Shown here: positions 1-8,588 of the stretch, piece after piece
How positions within the stretch are numbered: the first letter of the stretch is position 1
How the letters are laid out: each line of letters begins with the position of its first letter
Source: Anaerotignum sp. MB30-C6
GTDB taxonomy: Bacteria; Bacillota; Clostridia; Lachnospirales; Anaerotignaceae
DNA length: 64,000 bases
Reading direction: 5' to 3'
NCBI RefSeq assembly: GCF_030908465.1
Contig: NZ_CP133078.1
Coordinates: 2,790,001 to 2,854,000 of the forward strand
Program-made: the position numbers and the translations under genes
Notes under the pieces: generated by a model
The model's input: only the letters and a program-made list of their open reading frames with translations
Databases searched by the model: none
What the model was told of the DNA's origin: nothing

Positions 1-210
1 GAAAGCGATGACTATATGGAACATATTCAAGAAGTTGCAAAAAATCCTCTGGCAACGGTGGTAAAGCTTTCTGATTTGGCGGATAATATGGATTTAAATC
101 GTCTTCCCGGTTTAACCCCAAAAGACTTTCAGCGATTAGAGCGGTACTTAAGGGCCAAACTGCTTTTAGAAGCTGAACAACAAAAAAGATGTTGCCTTAC
201 CAATAAATAA
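1..210 (+). CDS. C-terminal end of an HD-type phosphohydrolase/RelA-SpoT-like protein (partial)
   Basis: The frame is open from the first base, so the 5' end lies outside the window; the ATG at 16 is probably internal. The visible 69 residues contain NPLATVVKLSDLADNMDL, which resembles the end of the small HD-domain proteins annotated as GTP pyrophosphokinase or phosphohydrolase, where a conserved K-x-x-D-L-x-x-N-x-D motif follows the metal-binding HD residues. Those HD residues are not in the window, so activity cannot be judged. A hairpin terminator follows directly. The family assignment is from memory of the motif. Confidence 0.55.
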   Translation, partial: ESDDYMEHIQEVAKNPLATVVKLSDLADNMDLNRLPGLTPKDFQRLERYLRAKLLLEAEQQKRCCLTNK

Positions 211-220
211 AATTAGAAAG

Positions 221-246
221 ACTTCCCTTCGGGGAAGCCCTTTTTC
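221..246 (+). terminator. Rho-independent terminator of the first gene
   Basis: CTTCCC-TTCG-GGGAAG stem with a stable tetraloop followed by a T-rich run, 12 bases after the stop codon. Confidence 0.85.
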
Positions 247-390
247 CTATTCTATCTAAGTAGCCAGATTTCCTTTACGAAAAATCCTTATGAAATAGGC
301 GCTGACCACACAGACAAAACATAACTCTTCGCCTTGATTCTGTGTTTCCTTTTTAAATTTAATTAAAAGCATAATTCTAAAAACGACAAC

Positions 391-424
391 AAAAAACGAC
401 TTCCAAACAGAAGCCGTTTTTTCA
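391..424 (-). terminator. Terminator of the secreted protein gene
   Basis: Read on the minus strand, an AACGGCTTC...GAAGTCGTT stem is followed by a T run. It lies just past the stop at 431. Confidence 0.8.
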
Positions 425-430
425 GAATCA

Positions 431-1339
431 TTATACTAAAACATCAGAAGATACGTATAAGATACCATCAACCAACATAGCCGCAGCATCTGCAACCATT
501 TCTTTATCGCCAATCACATACTTTGTTGTACCAATTGTAATTTCCATTGAAACGTCTTCATTTTCTACCAATACGGGCTTTGCCTTACCCTGCCATTTTA
601 CATCATAACCCTTACCTTCCGCTGTATCACGTAAAGGAACCAATTCTGCCGTTTCTCCTTCTGTTTCATCTTCAACAACAGGCTTTTCTTCAAGAATCAA
701 TACAAAAGAAGGATTGGTTTGGGCAGGAATACTTCTTGTTGTAATATCAAAGAATACAAGAGCATCTTTACCCTTAATGTCATCTGCCTTGAAAACTTTC
801 TTTGTTCCCAATGAACTCTGAATTTCTGTATCTTCACTAATATTTAATACAAGCTTATCTTTTTCACTGAGCAGGTTTTCATCAAAAGATCCAACAACAA
901 AGTTTCCTTTATCTGCATTTGCCACAACGGCAGTTACCTGTCCCAAGAATGGAGGCATACTCATACCCATGGGGCTGTTTACACCATAAATAACAGAAAC
1001 TTCCATACCTTCTGTTAACTGATCTGCTGTTAAGTAATCACCGCTTTCTCTATCCACAACTACTGTACTAGCAGAAACCATAAATCTTAAACCGCCGCTT
1101 TCGTTATCAATTAAAACTTCGTAGGAGCCATCTTCCGTTTTGCTTACGGAAACAATTTTACCATTCTGACTAATATATGCTGCTTCTTTTTCGGTTGTGT
1201 CACTTTCATCATTAGTTTCAGTTGCAATTAATAAATTTTCTGCGTTTTTCGTTTCTTTCGCCTGTGCAAAAGCCACTGTGCTTCCTACCATGGCAAACGC
1301 CATACCCATTGCCATTGCCTTATTCATATATCTTTTCAT
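431..1339 (-). CDS. Secreted protein with a C-terminal copper-amine-oxidase-N-like domain
   Basis: 302 residues from the start chosen here. The ATG at 1339 has AAGGAGG eight bases upstream; two in-frame ATGs further up lack that spacing. Residues 1-26 form a typical signal peptide (MKRYMNKA, a hydrophobic core, then AFA-QA), so the protein is exported. The middle is a beta-rich region of unknown function with acidic linkers. The last 40 residues (ITIGTTKYVIGDKE... ending in SSDVL) look like the short Cu_amine_oxidN1 module that many Clostridia use on secreted proteins. Monocistronic, with its own terminator. Function unknown. Confidence 0.7.
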   Translation of the reverse strand: MKRYMNKAMAMGMAFAMVGSTVAFAQAKETKNAENLLIATETNDESDTTEKEAAYISQNGKIVSVSKTEDGSYEVLIDNESGGLRFMVSASTVVVDRESGDYLTADQLTEGMEVSVIYGVNSPMGMSMPPFLGQVTAVVANADKGNFVVGSFDENLLSEKDKLVLNISEDTEIQSSLGTKKVFKADDIKGKDALVFFDITTRSIPAQTNPSFVLILEEKPVVEDETEGETAELVPLRDTAEGKGYDVKWQGKAKPVLVENEDVSMEITIGTTKYVIGDKEMVADAAAMLVDGILYVSSDVLV

Positions 1340-1630
1340 ATTCATTTCCTCCTTAGATTTCAATCAAAATTTATTTGTTGCTTATATATCCTAAGACGGC
1401 AGTCATTTCGTAAAAGTTCCAAAAACATATAAAAAATTATTATAAATTTTATATTTCTTATTTTATCTCAAATTTGAAAATTTATAGTACCAACTTTTTT
1501 TAGAAACAAAAATTGGGAATAGCCTTTGCTTATTTTCCAAATACTCTAGTAGATTACTATTATAAATTACCTTATTTTTTAAAATTTTACAGCATATCGA
1601 CAATTTATTGTACTTTCCACCACTTTATCG

Positions 1631-1659
1631 TTGCAAGGATAAAAAGAGGGTGCTATAAT
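1631..1659 (+). promoter_or_regulatory. Sigma-A promoter of uraA
   Basis: TTGCAA (1631-1636), a 17-base spacer, then TATAAT (1654-1659). This predicts a leader of about 115 bases before the TTG start at 1782. Confidence 0.75.
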
Positions 1660-1665
1660 CTTTCA

Positions 1666-1740
1666 GGCACAAAAAACCATATGTTAGATTCACAAGAACG
1701 AAAAACTATAGTTTTCCGTGCCCAAAGAAGTCATTATCCT
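1666..1740 (+). promoter_or_regulatory. uraA leader with possible long stem, class unknown
   Basis: GGCAC at 1666-1670 can pair with a GTGCC about 50 bases downstream. Inside is the self-complementary AAAACTATAGTTTT. Pyrimidine and purine permease genes often have regulated leaders (PyrR sites, purine riboswitches), but I do not see the purine-riboswitch core or a clear PyrR loop. Confidence 0.3.
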
Positions 1741-1781
1741 ATCAGTAATATTTACATTCATATTTTAAGGAGGTTATTATT

Positions 1782-3038
1782 TTGGAAAACCGAAAAATCA
1801 TACAGGTGGATGAAAAGGTACCTTTTTCCCTTCTTGCCCCCCTGTCCTTACAGCATATGTTCGCCATGTTTGGTGCAACTGTGTTAGTACCCTTCCTATT
1901 TGGTATCAATTCCGCTGTCGTTCTTTTTATGAACGGTCTTGGCACATTACTCTTTATTTTCATCACAAAAGGAAAAGCACCTGCTTACTTGGGTTCAAGT
2001 TTCGCATTCTTGGCGCCAGGTCTTTTGATTATTGAGCAGTTTGGTTACCCCTATGCTTTAGGCGGTTTCGTAGTTGTTGGCTTCTGTGGCTGTATTGTTG
2101 CCGCAATCATCAGTAAATTTGGTTCCGATTGGATTAATGTCATTTTGCCGCCTGCGGCAATGGGTCCCGTTGTTGCCTTAATCGGCTTGGAATTGGCAGG
2201 AACTGCTGCTAACACCGCCGGACTTTTGGCTGAAGGTGGTCCCGCCAGTGCAGATATCATTGTATTTTTAGTTACTTTGGGCGTAGCTGTTTTTGGCTCC
2301 GTACTATTCCGTAAATTCTTCGCAGTCATCCCAATTTTAATTGCTGTTATCTGCGGCTATGCTGCCGCTTACTTTGTAGGCCTTGTTGACTTTGGCGTTG
2401 TAGCAAAGGCTGGTTGGTTTGCACTTCCCAATTTTTCCACCCCTAAGTTTAGCACAGAAGCCATCATTATCATGCTTCCTGCTCTTTTGGTTATCATTTC
2501 CGAACACATTGGCCATCAAATTGTTACAAGTAAAATCATCGGCCATGACTTATTAAAAGATCCAGGTTTACATCGCTCTTTATTTGCCGATAACTTCTCC
2601 ACCATGTTATCTGGTTTTATCGGTTCCGTACCAACCACAACCTATGGTGAAAATATCGGTGTTATGGCCATCACAAAGGTTTATAGCGTACGTGTAATTG
2701 CTGGTGCTGCCATTCTTTCCATTGTTTGTTCTTTTATCGGAAAACTGACCGCATTAATCGGTACAATTCCTGGCCCTGTCATTGGTGGTATTTCCTTCCT
2801 GCTTTACGGTATGATTGGTACTTCCGGTTTGCGTATTCTTGTAGATTCCAAAGTAGACTACGATAAGTCCAGAAATATTGCTTTGACTTCTGTAATCTTC
2901 GTAGTTGGTCTTTCCGGAATCGCCATCAACTTAGGTAGTATTGCTTTAAGGGGTATGTCCTTGGCTGCTTTGGTTGGTATGGGCTTAAGCTTACTGTTCT
3001 ATGTATTTGATAGAATGGGTGCAATGAACGATAAATAA
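1782..3038 (+). CDS. uraA: Uracil permease (NCS2 family)
   Basis: 418 residues, normal for a nucleobase:cation symporter-2. It should import uracil (possibly xanthine) across the cytoplasmic membrane for pyrimidine salvage. The sequence is almost entirely transmembrane helices and contains family-typical stretches such as PLSLQHMFAMFGATVLVPF at the N-terminus and the SEHIGHQ and TTTYGENIGVMAIT segments around the substrate site. The start is TTG at 1782, with AAGGAGG about eight bases upstream. Monocistronic, with its own promoter and terminator. Choice of uracil over xanthine rests on overall resemblance. Confidence 0.88.
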   Translation: MENRKIIQVDEKVPFSLLAPLSLQHMFAMFGATVLVPFLFGINSAVVLFMNGLGTLLFIFITKGKAPAYLGSSFAFLAPGLLIIEQFGYPYALGGFVVVGFCGCIVAAIISKFGSDWINVILPPAAMGPVVALIGLELAGTAANTAGLLAEGGPASADIIVFLVTLGVAVFGSVLFRKFFAVIPILIAVICGYAAAYFVGLVDFGVVAKAGWFALPNFSTPKFSTEAIIIMLPALLVIISEHIGHQIVTSKIIGHDLLKDPGLHRSLFADNFSTMLSGFIGSVPTTTYGENIGVMAITKVYSVRVIAGAAILSIVCSFIGKLTALIGTIPGPVIGGISFLLYGMIGTSGLRILVDSKVDYDKSRNIALTSVIFVVGLSGIAINLGSIALRGMSLAALVGMGLSLLFYVFDRMGAMNDK

Positions 3039-3072
3039 TAGTATGAAATAGCCTGTATAATTTGGAACATAA

Positions 3073-3114
3073 AAAAGCCTGTGGTGCAAAATTTGCATAC
3101 GGGCTTTCTTTTTT
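3073..3114 (+). terminator. Terminator of uraA
   Basis: AAAGCCTG...CGGGCTTT stem with an inner GCAAAATTTGC stem, followed by TCTTTTTT. Confidence 0.75.
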
Positions 3115-3253
3115 AAATAAGAGTTGTTCGGGGCAGTTTCCCCACCCTTTACCTTCTATTTTGCAAAAGTTTAATTTCACTTTTAGTCAATTTCAAAGGC
3201 ATAGTAACATCCTATCTTTTTAAATAACCTATGTAGCTAAAATGACTCTTTTC

Positions 3254-3730
3254 CTAGGCTTTTCTTTCATTTACTTTTCCCGAAATTTCTTCTATTTCCA
3301 TGCGACAAACACCTGTATACTTTATCCTTGGTTCAATATAGGAAAGGTGTTGGTCTGATACGTCAGGGGTATAGCGTTTGCAAATTAGCAATAATGCCAG
3401 AAGCTTTTCCTCTTCATCTTCTATCATCTTAGCAGACCCTTCAACCACGGCACTTTCGAAACGAACAGTAAATGCCTCCTGCTCCACGTTGGACTTCCTT
3501 ACAAAGCTCATACAAACCTTGGGGTTTTCCTTGATATTATCGAGCTTTCGTCCCTCTAATGCACAATGAAAATAAATATACTTTTCGTGTAAAACATGAC
3601 TCACTGCCACCGCATAGGGCGTTCCGTCCAAGCCCGCTGTACTGAGCATACCATACTCACTATTTTGAATAATCGCTCTTGCTTTTTCTTCCGATACCAA
3701 TCTGTCTTTACGACGCATTTCACGTTTCAT
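3254..3730 (-). CDS. NimA-like pyridoxamine 5'-phosphate oxidase family flavoprotein
   Basis: 158 residues. The start at 3730 is chosen because AAGGAGGGG lies a few bases upstream; an ATG seven codons earlier overlaps that site. The protein has the split-barrel FMN-binding fold of the PPOX/nitroimidazole-resistance group: an early segment YGMLSTAGLDGTPYAVAVSH, then IYFHCALEGRKLDNIKENPKVC, typical of NimA-like proteins. Members bind FMN or heme and some reduce nitro groups; the substrate here is unknown. Single gene facing away from copA. Confidence 0.8.
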   Translation of the reverse strand: MKREMRRKDRLVSEEKARAIIQNSEYGMLSTAGLDGTPYAVAVSHVLHEKYIYFHCALEGRKLDNIKENPKVCMSFVRKSNVEQEAFTVRFESAVVEGSAKMIEDEEEKLLALLLICKRYTPDVSDQHLSYIEPRIKYTGVCRMEIEEISGKVNERKA

Positions 3731-3812
3731 AATACCCCTCCTTTTTTCCATAGTTTAACATAGATTTTTTTATATTCAAACTTATTTTTCCTTTGTTTTG
3801 GTACAGAATATC

Positions 3813-3860
3813 ATTGATATGGAAATCAATGTTGACATTATCTGCTAAAAGGAATAAACT
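3813..3860 (+). promoter_or_regulatory. copA promoter with an adjacent dyad
   Basis: TTGACA (3832-3837), a 17-base spacer and TAAACT (3855-3860). Immediately upstream is the inverted repeat ATTGAT-N6-ATCAAT (3813-3830), a possible operator. A second hairpin-forming repeat, GGAATAA..TTATTCC (3851-3875), overlaps the expected start site. No classic CopY box (TACANNTGTA) is present. Confidence 0.6.
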
Positions 3861-3900
3861 CAATATAGTTATTCCCCACTAACTAAGCGGAGGTAAAAAA

Positions 3901-6420
3901 ATGAAGGAAAAATTTAACGTAACTGGAATGACTTGTTCTGCCTGCTCTGCTCATGTTGAAAAAAGCGTGGGCAAACTGGAAGGCGTTCAGTCTGTAAATG
4001 TAAATCTACTGCAAAACTCCATGAATGTCACCTTTGAACCGGAGGTTGTAGATACTGCCGCAATTATTCAAGCAGTAAAAAGCGGCGGATATGGTGCTTC
4101 CTTGGCTGATGCAAAAAAAGAGGCTCCAACACCACAAAATATAGCGGCCGACGAAATGAAGGAGATGAAATTCAGACTTGTTTCTTCTTTCTGTTTCTTA
4201 ATTCCCCTATTCTATATTTCCATGGGGCACATGATGGGTGCACCCTTACCAGCAATTCTCTTAGGGGAAGAAAATATCTTGATTTTTGCTTTGTTACAGC
4301 TATTCTTAACCCTTCCCGTACTATTCATTAACAAAAAATACTTTACGGTTGGTTTTAAAGCACTCTGGAATCGTTCTCCTAATATGGACTCTCTCATCGC
4401 CTTAGGCTCTGCAGCATCGGTGCTTTACAGCGTGTTTGCCATTTTTGCCATGGCATATTATATGGGTCGGGGCGACCTGATGCATGCCCACCACTACGGT
4501 ATGGAGCTATATTTTGAGTCGGCAGCCATGATTCTTACCTTAATTACAGTAGGTAAATATATGGAAACCCGCTCCAAGGGTAAAACATCAGAAGCAATTA
4601 GCAAATTAATGAACTTGGCACCAAAAATGGCAACGGTTGTGAAAAACGGTGAAGAAGTGGAAGTACCCATTGAGGAAGTCCATGAAGGCGATATGGTTAT
4701 CGTACGCCCCGGTCAAAGCATCCCTGTGGATGGCACCATTATGGAAGGTTTTTCTGCCGTTGACGAAAGTGCAATCACTGGGGAAAGCATTCCTGTAGAA
4801 AAACAAGCTGGGGACGCTGTCATCGGTGCCACGGTAAACAAAAGCGGATACTTTAAAATGACCGCAACCCGTGTTGGGAAGGATACAACCCTTTCCCAGA
4901 TTATTAACCTTGTGGAAGAAGCAGGTGCCTCCAAAGCACCAATTGCTAAGCTAGCGGATAAAGTAAGTGGTGTTTTTGTTCCAATTGTCATTGGTATTTC
5001 CTTAATTTCAGCCATCATTTGGCTCATTGCTGGGCAAACCTTTGCCTTTGCATTATCTATTGGTATCGCCGTTTTGGTTATTTCTTGCCCTTGTGCTTTA
5101 GGCTTGGCAACACCCACGGCAATTATGGTTGGAACGGGCAAAGGAGCGGAAAACGGTATTTTAATTAAATCCGCAGAAAGCTTGGAAATCGCCCATGAGT
5201 TAAATACTGTTGTATTGGATAAAACAGGTACTCTAACAGAAGGAAAGCCAAAGGTTACAGATGTAATCCCTGCCAAAGGTGTACTAAAAAACCCCTTCTT
5301 AAGGCTGGTAGCATCCTTGGAAGTCTTGTCAGAACACCCTCTGGCAGAAGCTGTAGTTGAATATGCAAAAGAAAATGACATCAACATGGTAACAGCAAAA
5401 AACTTATTGGCAACCCCAGGGCAAGGCATTGAAGCGGAAATTGAAGGCAAAATAATTTGCGGTGGTAACCTAAAAATGATGCAAGAAAAAAATATTAATA
5501 TTGGGGAGTATCTAAAAAAAGGGGAAGACCTTGCCAATGAAGGAAAAACACCCTTATACTTTGCAGAAGGCAACAAATTCTTAGGGGTATTAGCCTTAGC
5601 CGATACTTTAAAAGCAAGCAGCAAGGATGCCGTTGACGCCTTTCATCGTATGGGCATTGATGTGGTCATGCTAACGGGGGATAACCAAAAAACGGCTGAT
5701 GCCATTGCAAAAAAACTAGGCATCCATGCCATTGCTGACGTTTTACCCCAAGATAAAGAGCAGGAAGTTCGTCGATTGCAGGAATTGGGCAAAAAAGTAG
5801 CCATGGTAGGCGATGGTATCAATGATGCCCCTGCATTAACCCGTGCCGATGTGGGCGTTGCCATTGGTGCAGGCACCGATGTGGCCATGGAATCTGCAGA
5901 TATTATCTTAATGAAAAGCGATTTGATGGATGCAGTAACCGCCGTACAGCTAAGCCATGCAACCATACGGAACATCAAGCAAAATCTATTCTGGGCATTC
6001 TTCTACAACACCCTAGGGATTCCCTTGGCAGCAGGTATCTTCTACCCCGTCTTCGGATTGAAGTTAAACCCTATGTTTGCTGCAGCTGCCATGAGCTTTA
6101 GCTCCGTATTCGTTGTTGGTAACGCTTTGCGACTAAAGCTATTCCGCCCTCAAAAACATAGTTCAGATGTAGATCTAAGTAAAACAACACAAGTACAAAA
6201 GGAGGAAATCAGTATGAAAAAGGTATTAAAAATTGAAGGTATGTCCTGCGGACATTGCACAGGCAGGGTTGAAAAAGCGTTGAACGAGCTGGATGGTGTT
6301 TCCGCCGTGGTAAGCTTGGATGAAAAAAGTGCAACCGTTTCTCTGGCGAAAGACGTTAGTGACGAAACTTTGATTAAAACGGTTACCGACGCAGGGTATG
6401 AGGTTGTAGATATTCAGTAG
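3901..6420 (+). CDS. copA: Copper-exporting P1B-type ATPase with N- and C-terminal heavy-metal-binding domains
   Basis: 839 residues. It exports Cu(I) across the membrane using ATP. An HMA domain opens the protein, with the metal pair in [11 protein letters not shown] helices follow, then the actuator (TGES near residue 298), the CPC metal motif at 396-398, DKTGT with phosphorylated Asp440, an HPLAEA motif and [10 protein letters not shown]. After the last helices a linker leads into a second full HMA domain ([15 protein letters not shown]) at residues 772-839. The C-terminal HMA is unusual: it has its own ribosome binding site and ATG inside the frame (separate entry). The start is preceded by GCGGAGG. 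Monocistronic with a strong terminator. Confidence 0.95.
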   Translation: MKEKFNVTGMTCSACSAHVEKSVGKLEGVQSVNVNLLQNSMNVTFEPEVVDTAAIIQAVKSGGYGASLADAKKEAPTPQNIAADEMKEMKFRLVSSFCFLIPLFYISMGHMMGAPLPAILLGEENILIFALLQLFLTLPVLFINKKYFTVGFKALWNRSPNMDSLIALGSAASVLYSVFAIFAMAYYMGRGDLMHAHHYGMELYFESAAMILTLITVGKYMETRSKGKTSEAISKLMNLAPKMATVVKNGEEVEVPIEEVHEGDMVIVRPGQSIPVDGTIMEGFSAVDESAITGESIPVEKQAGDAVIGATVNKSGYFKMTATRVGKDTTLSQIINLVEEAGASKAPIAKLADKVSGVFVPIVIGISLISAIIWLIAGQTFAFALSIGIAVLVISCPCALGLATPTAIMVGTGKGAENGILIKSAESLEIAHELNTVVLDKTGTLTEGKPKVTDVIPAKGVLKNPFLRLVASLEVLSEHPLAEAVVEYAKENDINMVTAKNLLATPGQGIEAEIEGKIICGGNLKMMQEKNINIGEYLKKGEDLANEGKTPLYFAEGNKFLGVLALADTLKASSKDAVDAFHRMGIDVVMLTGDNQKTADAIAKKLGIHAIADVLPQDKEQEVRRLQELGKKVAMVGDGINDAPALTRADVGVAIGAGTDVAMESADIILMKSDLMDAVTAVQLSHATIRNIKQNLFWAFFYNTLGIPLAAGIFYPVFGLKLNPMFAAAAMSFSSVFVVGNALRLKLFRPQKHSSDVDLSKTTQVQKEEISMKKVLKIEGMSCGHCTGRVEKALNELDGVSAVVSLDEKSATVSLAKDVSDETLIKTVTDAGYEVVDIQ
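6197..6216 (+). promoter_or_regulatory. Internal ribosome binding site and ATG inside copA
   Basis: AAAAGGAGG at 6197-6205 stands eight bases before ATG 6214, in frame with copA. It is as good as the best gene starts in the window and falls exactly at the linker before the second HMA domain. Confidence 0.7.
6214..6420 (+). CDS. copZ: CopZ-like copper chaperone, predicted internal translation product of copA
   Basis: 68 residues in the same frame as copA, sharing its stop. The product would be a complete soluble HMA protein ([20 protein letters not shown]) of the usual CopZ length, able to carry Cu(I) to the N-terminal domain of CopA. In many Firmicutes copZ is a separate gene just after copA; here the two appear merged while the copZ start signals remain. 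Either a natural fusion that still makes free chaperone, or a copA stop lost by mutation. Production of the short form is inference from the internal start site. Confidence 0.55.
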   Translation: MKKVLKIEGMSCGHCTGRVEKALNELDGVSAVVSLDEKSATVSLAKDVSDETLIKTVTDAGYEVVDIQ

Positions 6421-6466
6421 GATAATCAAAAACAAAAACTCTATTAACTCTGCTAATATAAGCAAA

Positions 6467-6512
6467 AAAAATCCCGTATTACAAGATAAAACCTGCAATA
6501 CGGGATTTTCAT
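6467..6512 (+). terminator. Terminator of copA
   Basis: A 13-bp stem, AAAATCCCGTATT with AATACGGGATTTT, 50 bases after the stop. Probably works in both directions. Confidence 0.8.
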
Positions 6513-6529
6513 TATTTCCCTTTGGCTGT

Positions 6530-6730
6530 AAAAAACACTAGCTAAATCGGTAAGAATAAGCGGCTTATTACGCTTCTTACGATTTAGAAATACATATGAG
6601 GTGAACGACACGCTCCTTCTAACCAGAGCAAAGACAAGGTTTGATGGTTTAGCCCCCTGTAGGGGTGGGTGATTCGAACTCCCCCTTTAAAGATGGCCTT
6701 TTTTGAATATCAAGGCCCTTTCCCGCCCTA
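6530..6730. other. Gene-free stretch rich in secondary structure; possible non-coding RNA
   Basis: There is no credible reading frame between copA and the convergent dus gene. A long hairpin with 8-bp and 6-bp arms (CTAAATCG...CGATTTAG) spans 6542-6587. Further right are GAGC/GCTC and CCCCC/GGGG pairings and, on the minus strand, GAGTTCGAATCACCC, which looks like a tRNA T-arm with one mismatch. On the minus strand the long hairpin is followed by a T run (6530-6541), so the RNA would more likely be leftward. I cannot name a family. Confidence 0.4.
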
Positions 6731-6760
6731 AGGCAAGTTTTACTTTGAAAGAACAACCAC

Positions 6761-7729
6761 TCACTGTTCATATCTTTCCAAGTACTTTCGCAAAAGGCCT
6801 TCCATTTCATCCAAACTTTCCGTATAGTTTAAGTTTCCCCGCAACTCAGCAACCCCAGGAAGTCCCTTCATATACCAGGCCATATGCTTACGCATTTCTC
6901 GAATGCCAACGTATTCCCCTTTGTACTCAATCAACATCTTTGCATGACGCAGTGCCTTTTCTACCCTTTCATAGGCTGTGGGTTCAGATAAAATCTCCCC
7001 TGTTTTTAAATAGTGCAAAATCCTTTTGAATATCCAAGGGTTCCCTTGGGCACCACGCCCCACCATAATGGCATCGCAGCCCGTATGCTCAAATAAGTTT
7101 TTGGCATCCTGGGGTGTAAATACATCCCCATTTCCAATAACAGGTATAGATACAGCCTCTTTTACTTGGCGAATGATGTCCCAGTCTGCCTTACCGCTAT
7201 AATACTGCTCTCTGGTCCTTCCATGGACTGCTACCGCCGCTGCTCCATTGGCCTCAGCAATTTTTGCAATTTCGGGGGCATTAATATGGTTATCATCAAA
7301 ACCCTTGCGAAACTTAATAGTAACAGGCTTACTTTGGCCTTCTACCAAAGCCTTTACAATTTCCCCTACCCGATAGGGATCTTTCGTCAAAGCACTACCC
7401 TCACCATTTTTTACAATTTTGGGTGCAGGACACCCCATGTTTACATCTATAATATCAAAGGGATATTCCTGTATTTTCTTAGCCATCTCCCCTAAAATTT
7501 GGGGATCAGATCCAAAAAGCTGAATTGCCGTAGGTCGTTCTGCCGCCTCAACTGTCAGCAGTTCTGTCGTGTTTTTATTATCATATAAAATTCCTTTTGC
7601 ACTAACCATTTCAGAATAAACCAAACCGCAGCCCATTTCTTTACACAAAAGCCGAAAGGGCAAATCTGTCACTCCAGCCATGGGTGCCAAAAAAACATTA
7701 TTTTCAAGTTCAACCGTTCCAATTCGCAT
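6761..7729 (-). CDS. dusB: tRNA-dihydrouridine synthase (DusB-like)
   Basis: 322 residues, normal for the family. It reduces specific uridines in tRNA D-loops using FMN and NAD(P)H. The FMN TIM barrel shows [12 protein letters not shown] near the N-terminus, the catalytic cysteine in the [18 protein letters not shown] segment, the [15 protein letters not shown] phosphate-binding segment, and GNGDV and [13 protein letters not shown] near the C-terminal edge. The ATG at 7729 has GGAGGTG seven bases upstream; a longer frame of 20 extra codons has no such site. A terminator separates it from the upstream coaX pair. Confidence 0.92.
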   Translation of the reverse strand: MRIGTVELENNVFLAPMAGVTDLPFRLLCKEMGCGLVYSEMVSAKGILYDNKNTTELLTVEAAERPTAIQLFGSDPQILGEMAKKIQEYPFDIIDVNMGCPAPKIVKNGEGSALTKDPYRVGEIVKALVEGQSKPVTIKFRKGFDDNHINAPEIAKIAEANGAAAVAVHGRTREQYYSGKADWDIIRQVKEAVSIPVIGNGDVFTPQDAKNLFEHTGCDAIMVGRGAQGNPWIFKRILHYLKTGEILSEPTAYERVEKALRHAKMLIEYKGEYVGIREMRKHMAWYMKGLPGVAELRGNLNYTESLDEMEGLLRKYLERYEQ

Positions 7730-7791
7730 GGTAACACCTCCAATCTTTCCTCGGTTCTTAATCATACCAAACATTTTTATCCCTTGCAAGA

Positions 7792-7818
7792 AAAAAGACG
7801 AGGCATCCCCGTCTTTTC
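7792..7818 (-). terminator. Terminator after the first coaX
   Basis: Minus-strand AAAAGACGGGGATGCCTCGTCTTTTTT: strong stem with T run directly after the stop at 7821. Confidence 0.85.
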
Positions 7819-7820
7819 TA

Positions 7821-8588
7821 CTATCTATTTTTTTGATATAAAATTTTTAGCCCTTTCAGTGTCAAAACAGGATCTAAAATATCGAAAATCTTCTTATCCG
7901 GGTCAATCACCCGTGCTAAGCCACCTGTTGCAATAACCTTCATATTTGGTATGTCAAGCTGTTCTTTGAGTTGTTGAACGATATACTTTGTTTGCCCAAT
8001 ATGACCAATCACCAGCCCTGCTTGTATACTTCCAACTGTATTTTTCACAACAATTGATTTTGGCTTTTTAATTTCAATTTTAGGAAGCTGTGCTGCCCTT
8101 TGGTACAAGGCCTCTGCACAAATGGAAATACCCGGCGTAATCAGCCCTGTAATGAACTCAGAATTGTCGTTTATTACATCAAAGGTATTGGCAGTGCCAT
8201 AGTCAATAACCACCGCAGGCCCGCCATAAATCTCATTTGCCGCCACCAAATTTACAATACGATCTGCTCCCACTGCTTTGGGGTTGTCCCGCTTGATTAC
8301 AATGCCAGTTTTCATTCCGGCACTTACAATCATAGGGTCTATATGAAAATATTTCCGAATACCTTGGGTCAATGAATACATAATATCAGGGACTACCGAG
8401 GAGATAATCACAGCTTCTATACGTTTTATATCAAAGCCTGCTGTTTCAAAAAGGCCATACAGGAAAATACCCGTTTCGTCCGCCGTTTTGCTGCTTCCCG
8501 TTGCCATTCGCCAACATTTTACCAGCTTTTCCCCGTGGTAAACACCTAAAACATAATTTGTATTCCCCACATCTATTACTAGAAGCAT
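7821..8588 (-). CDS. coaX: Type III pantothenate kinase, copy 1 (canonical motifs)
   Basis: 255 residues. It phosphorylates pantothenate, the first step of CoA synthesis. The ASKHA-fold motifs are intact: DVGNTN at residues 6-11 (phosphate 1), GADRIVN with the catalytic Asp in the middle, and [10 protein letters not shown] (phosphate 2). Its ATG overlaps the last 10 bases of the upstream coaX paralogue, so translation is probably coupled. The two copies are similar over the full length, so this is a tandem duplication. An ECF S-component lies upstream, which suggests a pantothenate uptake and activation group. Confidence 0.92.
   Translation of the reverse strand: MLLVIDVGNTNYVLGVYHGEKLVKCWRMATGSSKTADETGIFLYGLFETAGFDIKRIEAVIISSVVPDIMYSLTQGIRKYFHIDPMIVSAGMKTGIVIKRDNPKAVGADRIVNLVAANEIYGGPAVVIDYGTANTFDVINDNSEFITGLITPGISICAEALYQRAAQLPKIEIKKPKSIVVKNTVGSIQAGLVIGHIGQTKYIVQQLKEQLDIPNMKVIATGGLARVIDPDKKIFDILDPVLTLKGLKILYQKNR

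Larger units (their letters stand above)
1340..1781. other. Intergenic region between divergent genes; only the uraA promoter and leader recognised
   Basis: The first 290 bases are very AT-rich, with no reading frame or repeat that I can support. They must hold the promoter of the leftward secreted-protein gene, but no convincing hexamers stand out. The right part holds the uraA promoter and leader (separate entries). Confidence 0.5.

Noticed and set aside
1513-1887. Frame before and overlapping the uraA start
   Set aside because: It runs through the uraA promoter and leader and shows no family-like sequence.
4713-5624. Long antisense frame of about 300 codons inside copA
   Set aside because: It mirrors the conserved copA coding frame, has no ribosome binding site and reads as low-complexity serine/proline-rich sequence.
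6660-6700. tRNA gene on the minus strand suggested by GAGTTCGAATCACCC
   Set aside because: The T-arm has a mismatch and no acceptor, D-arm or anticodon arm can be fitted around it.
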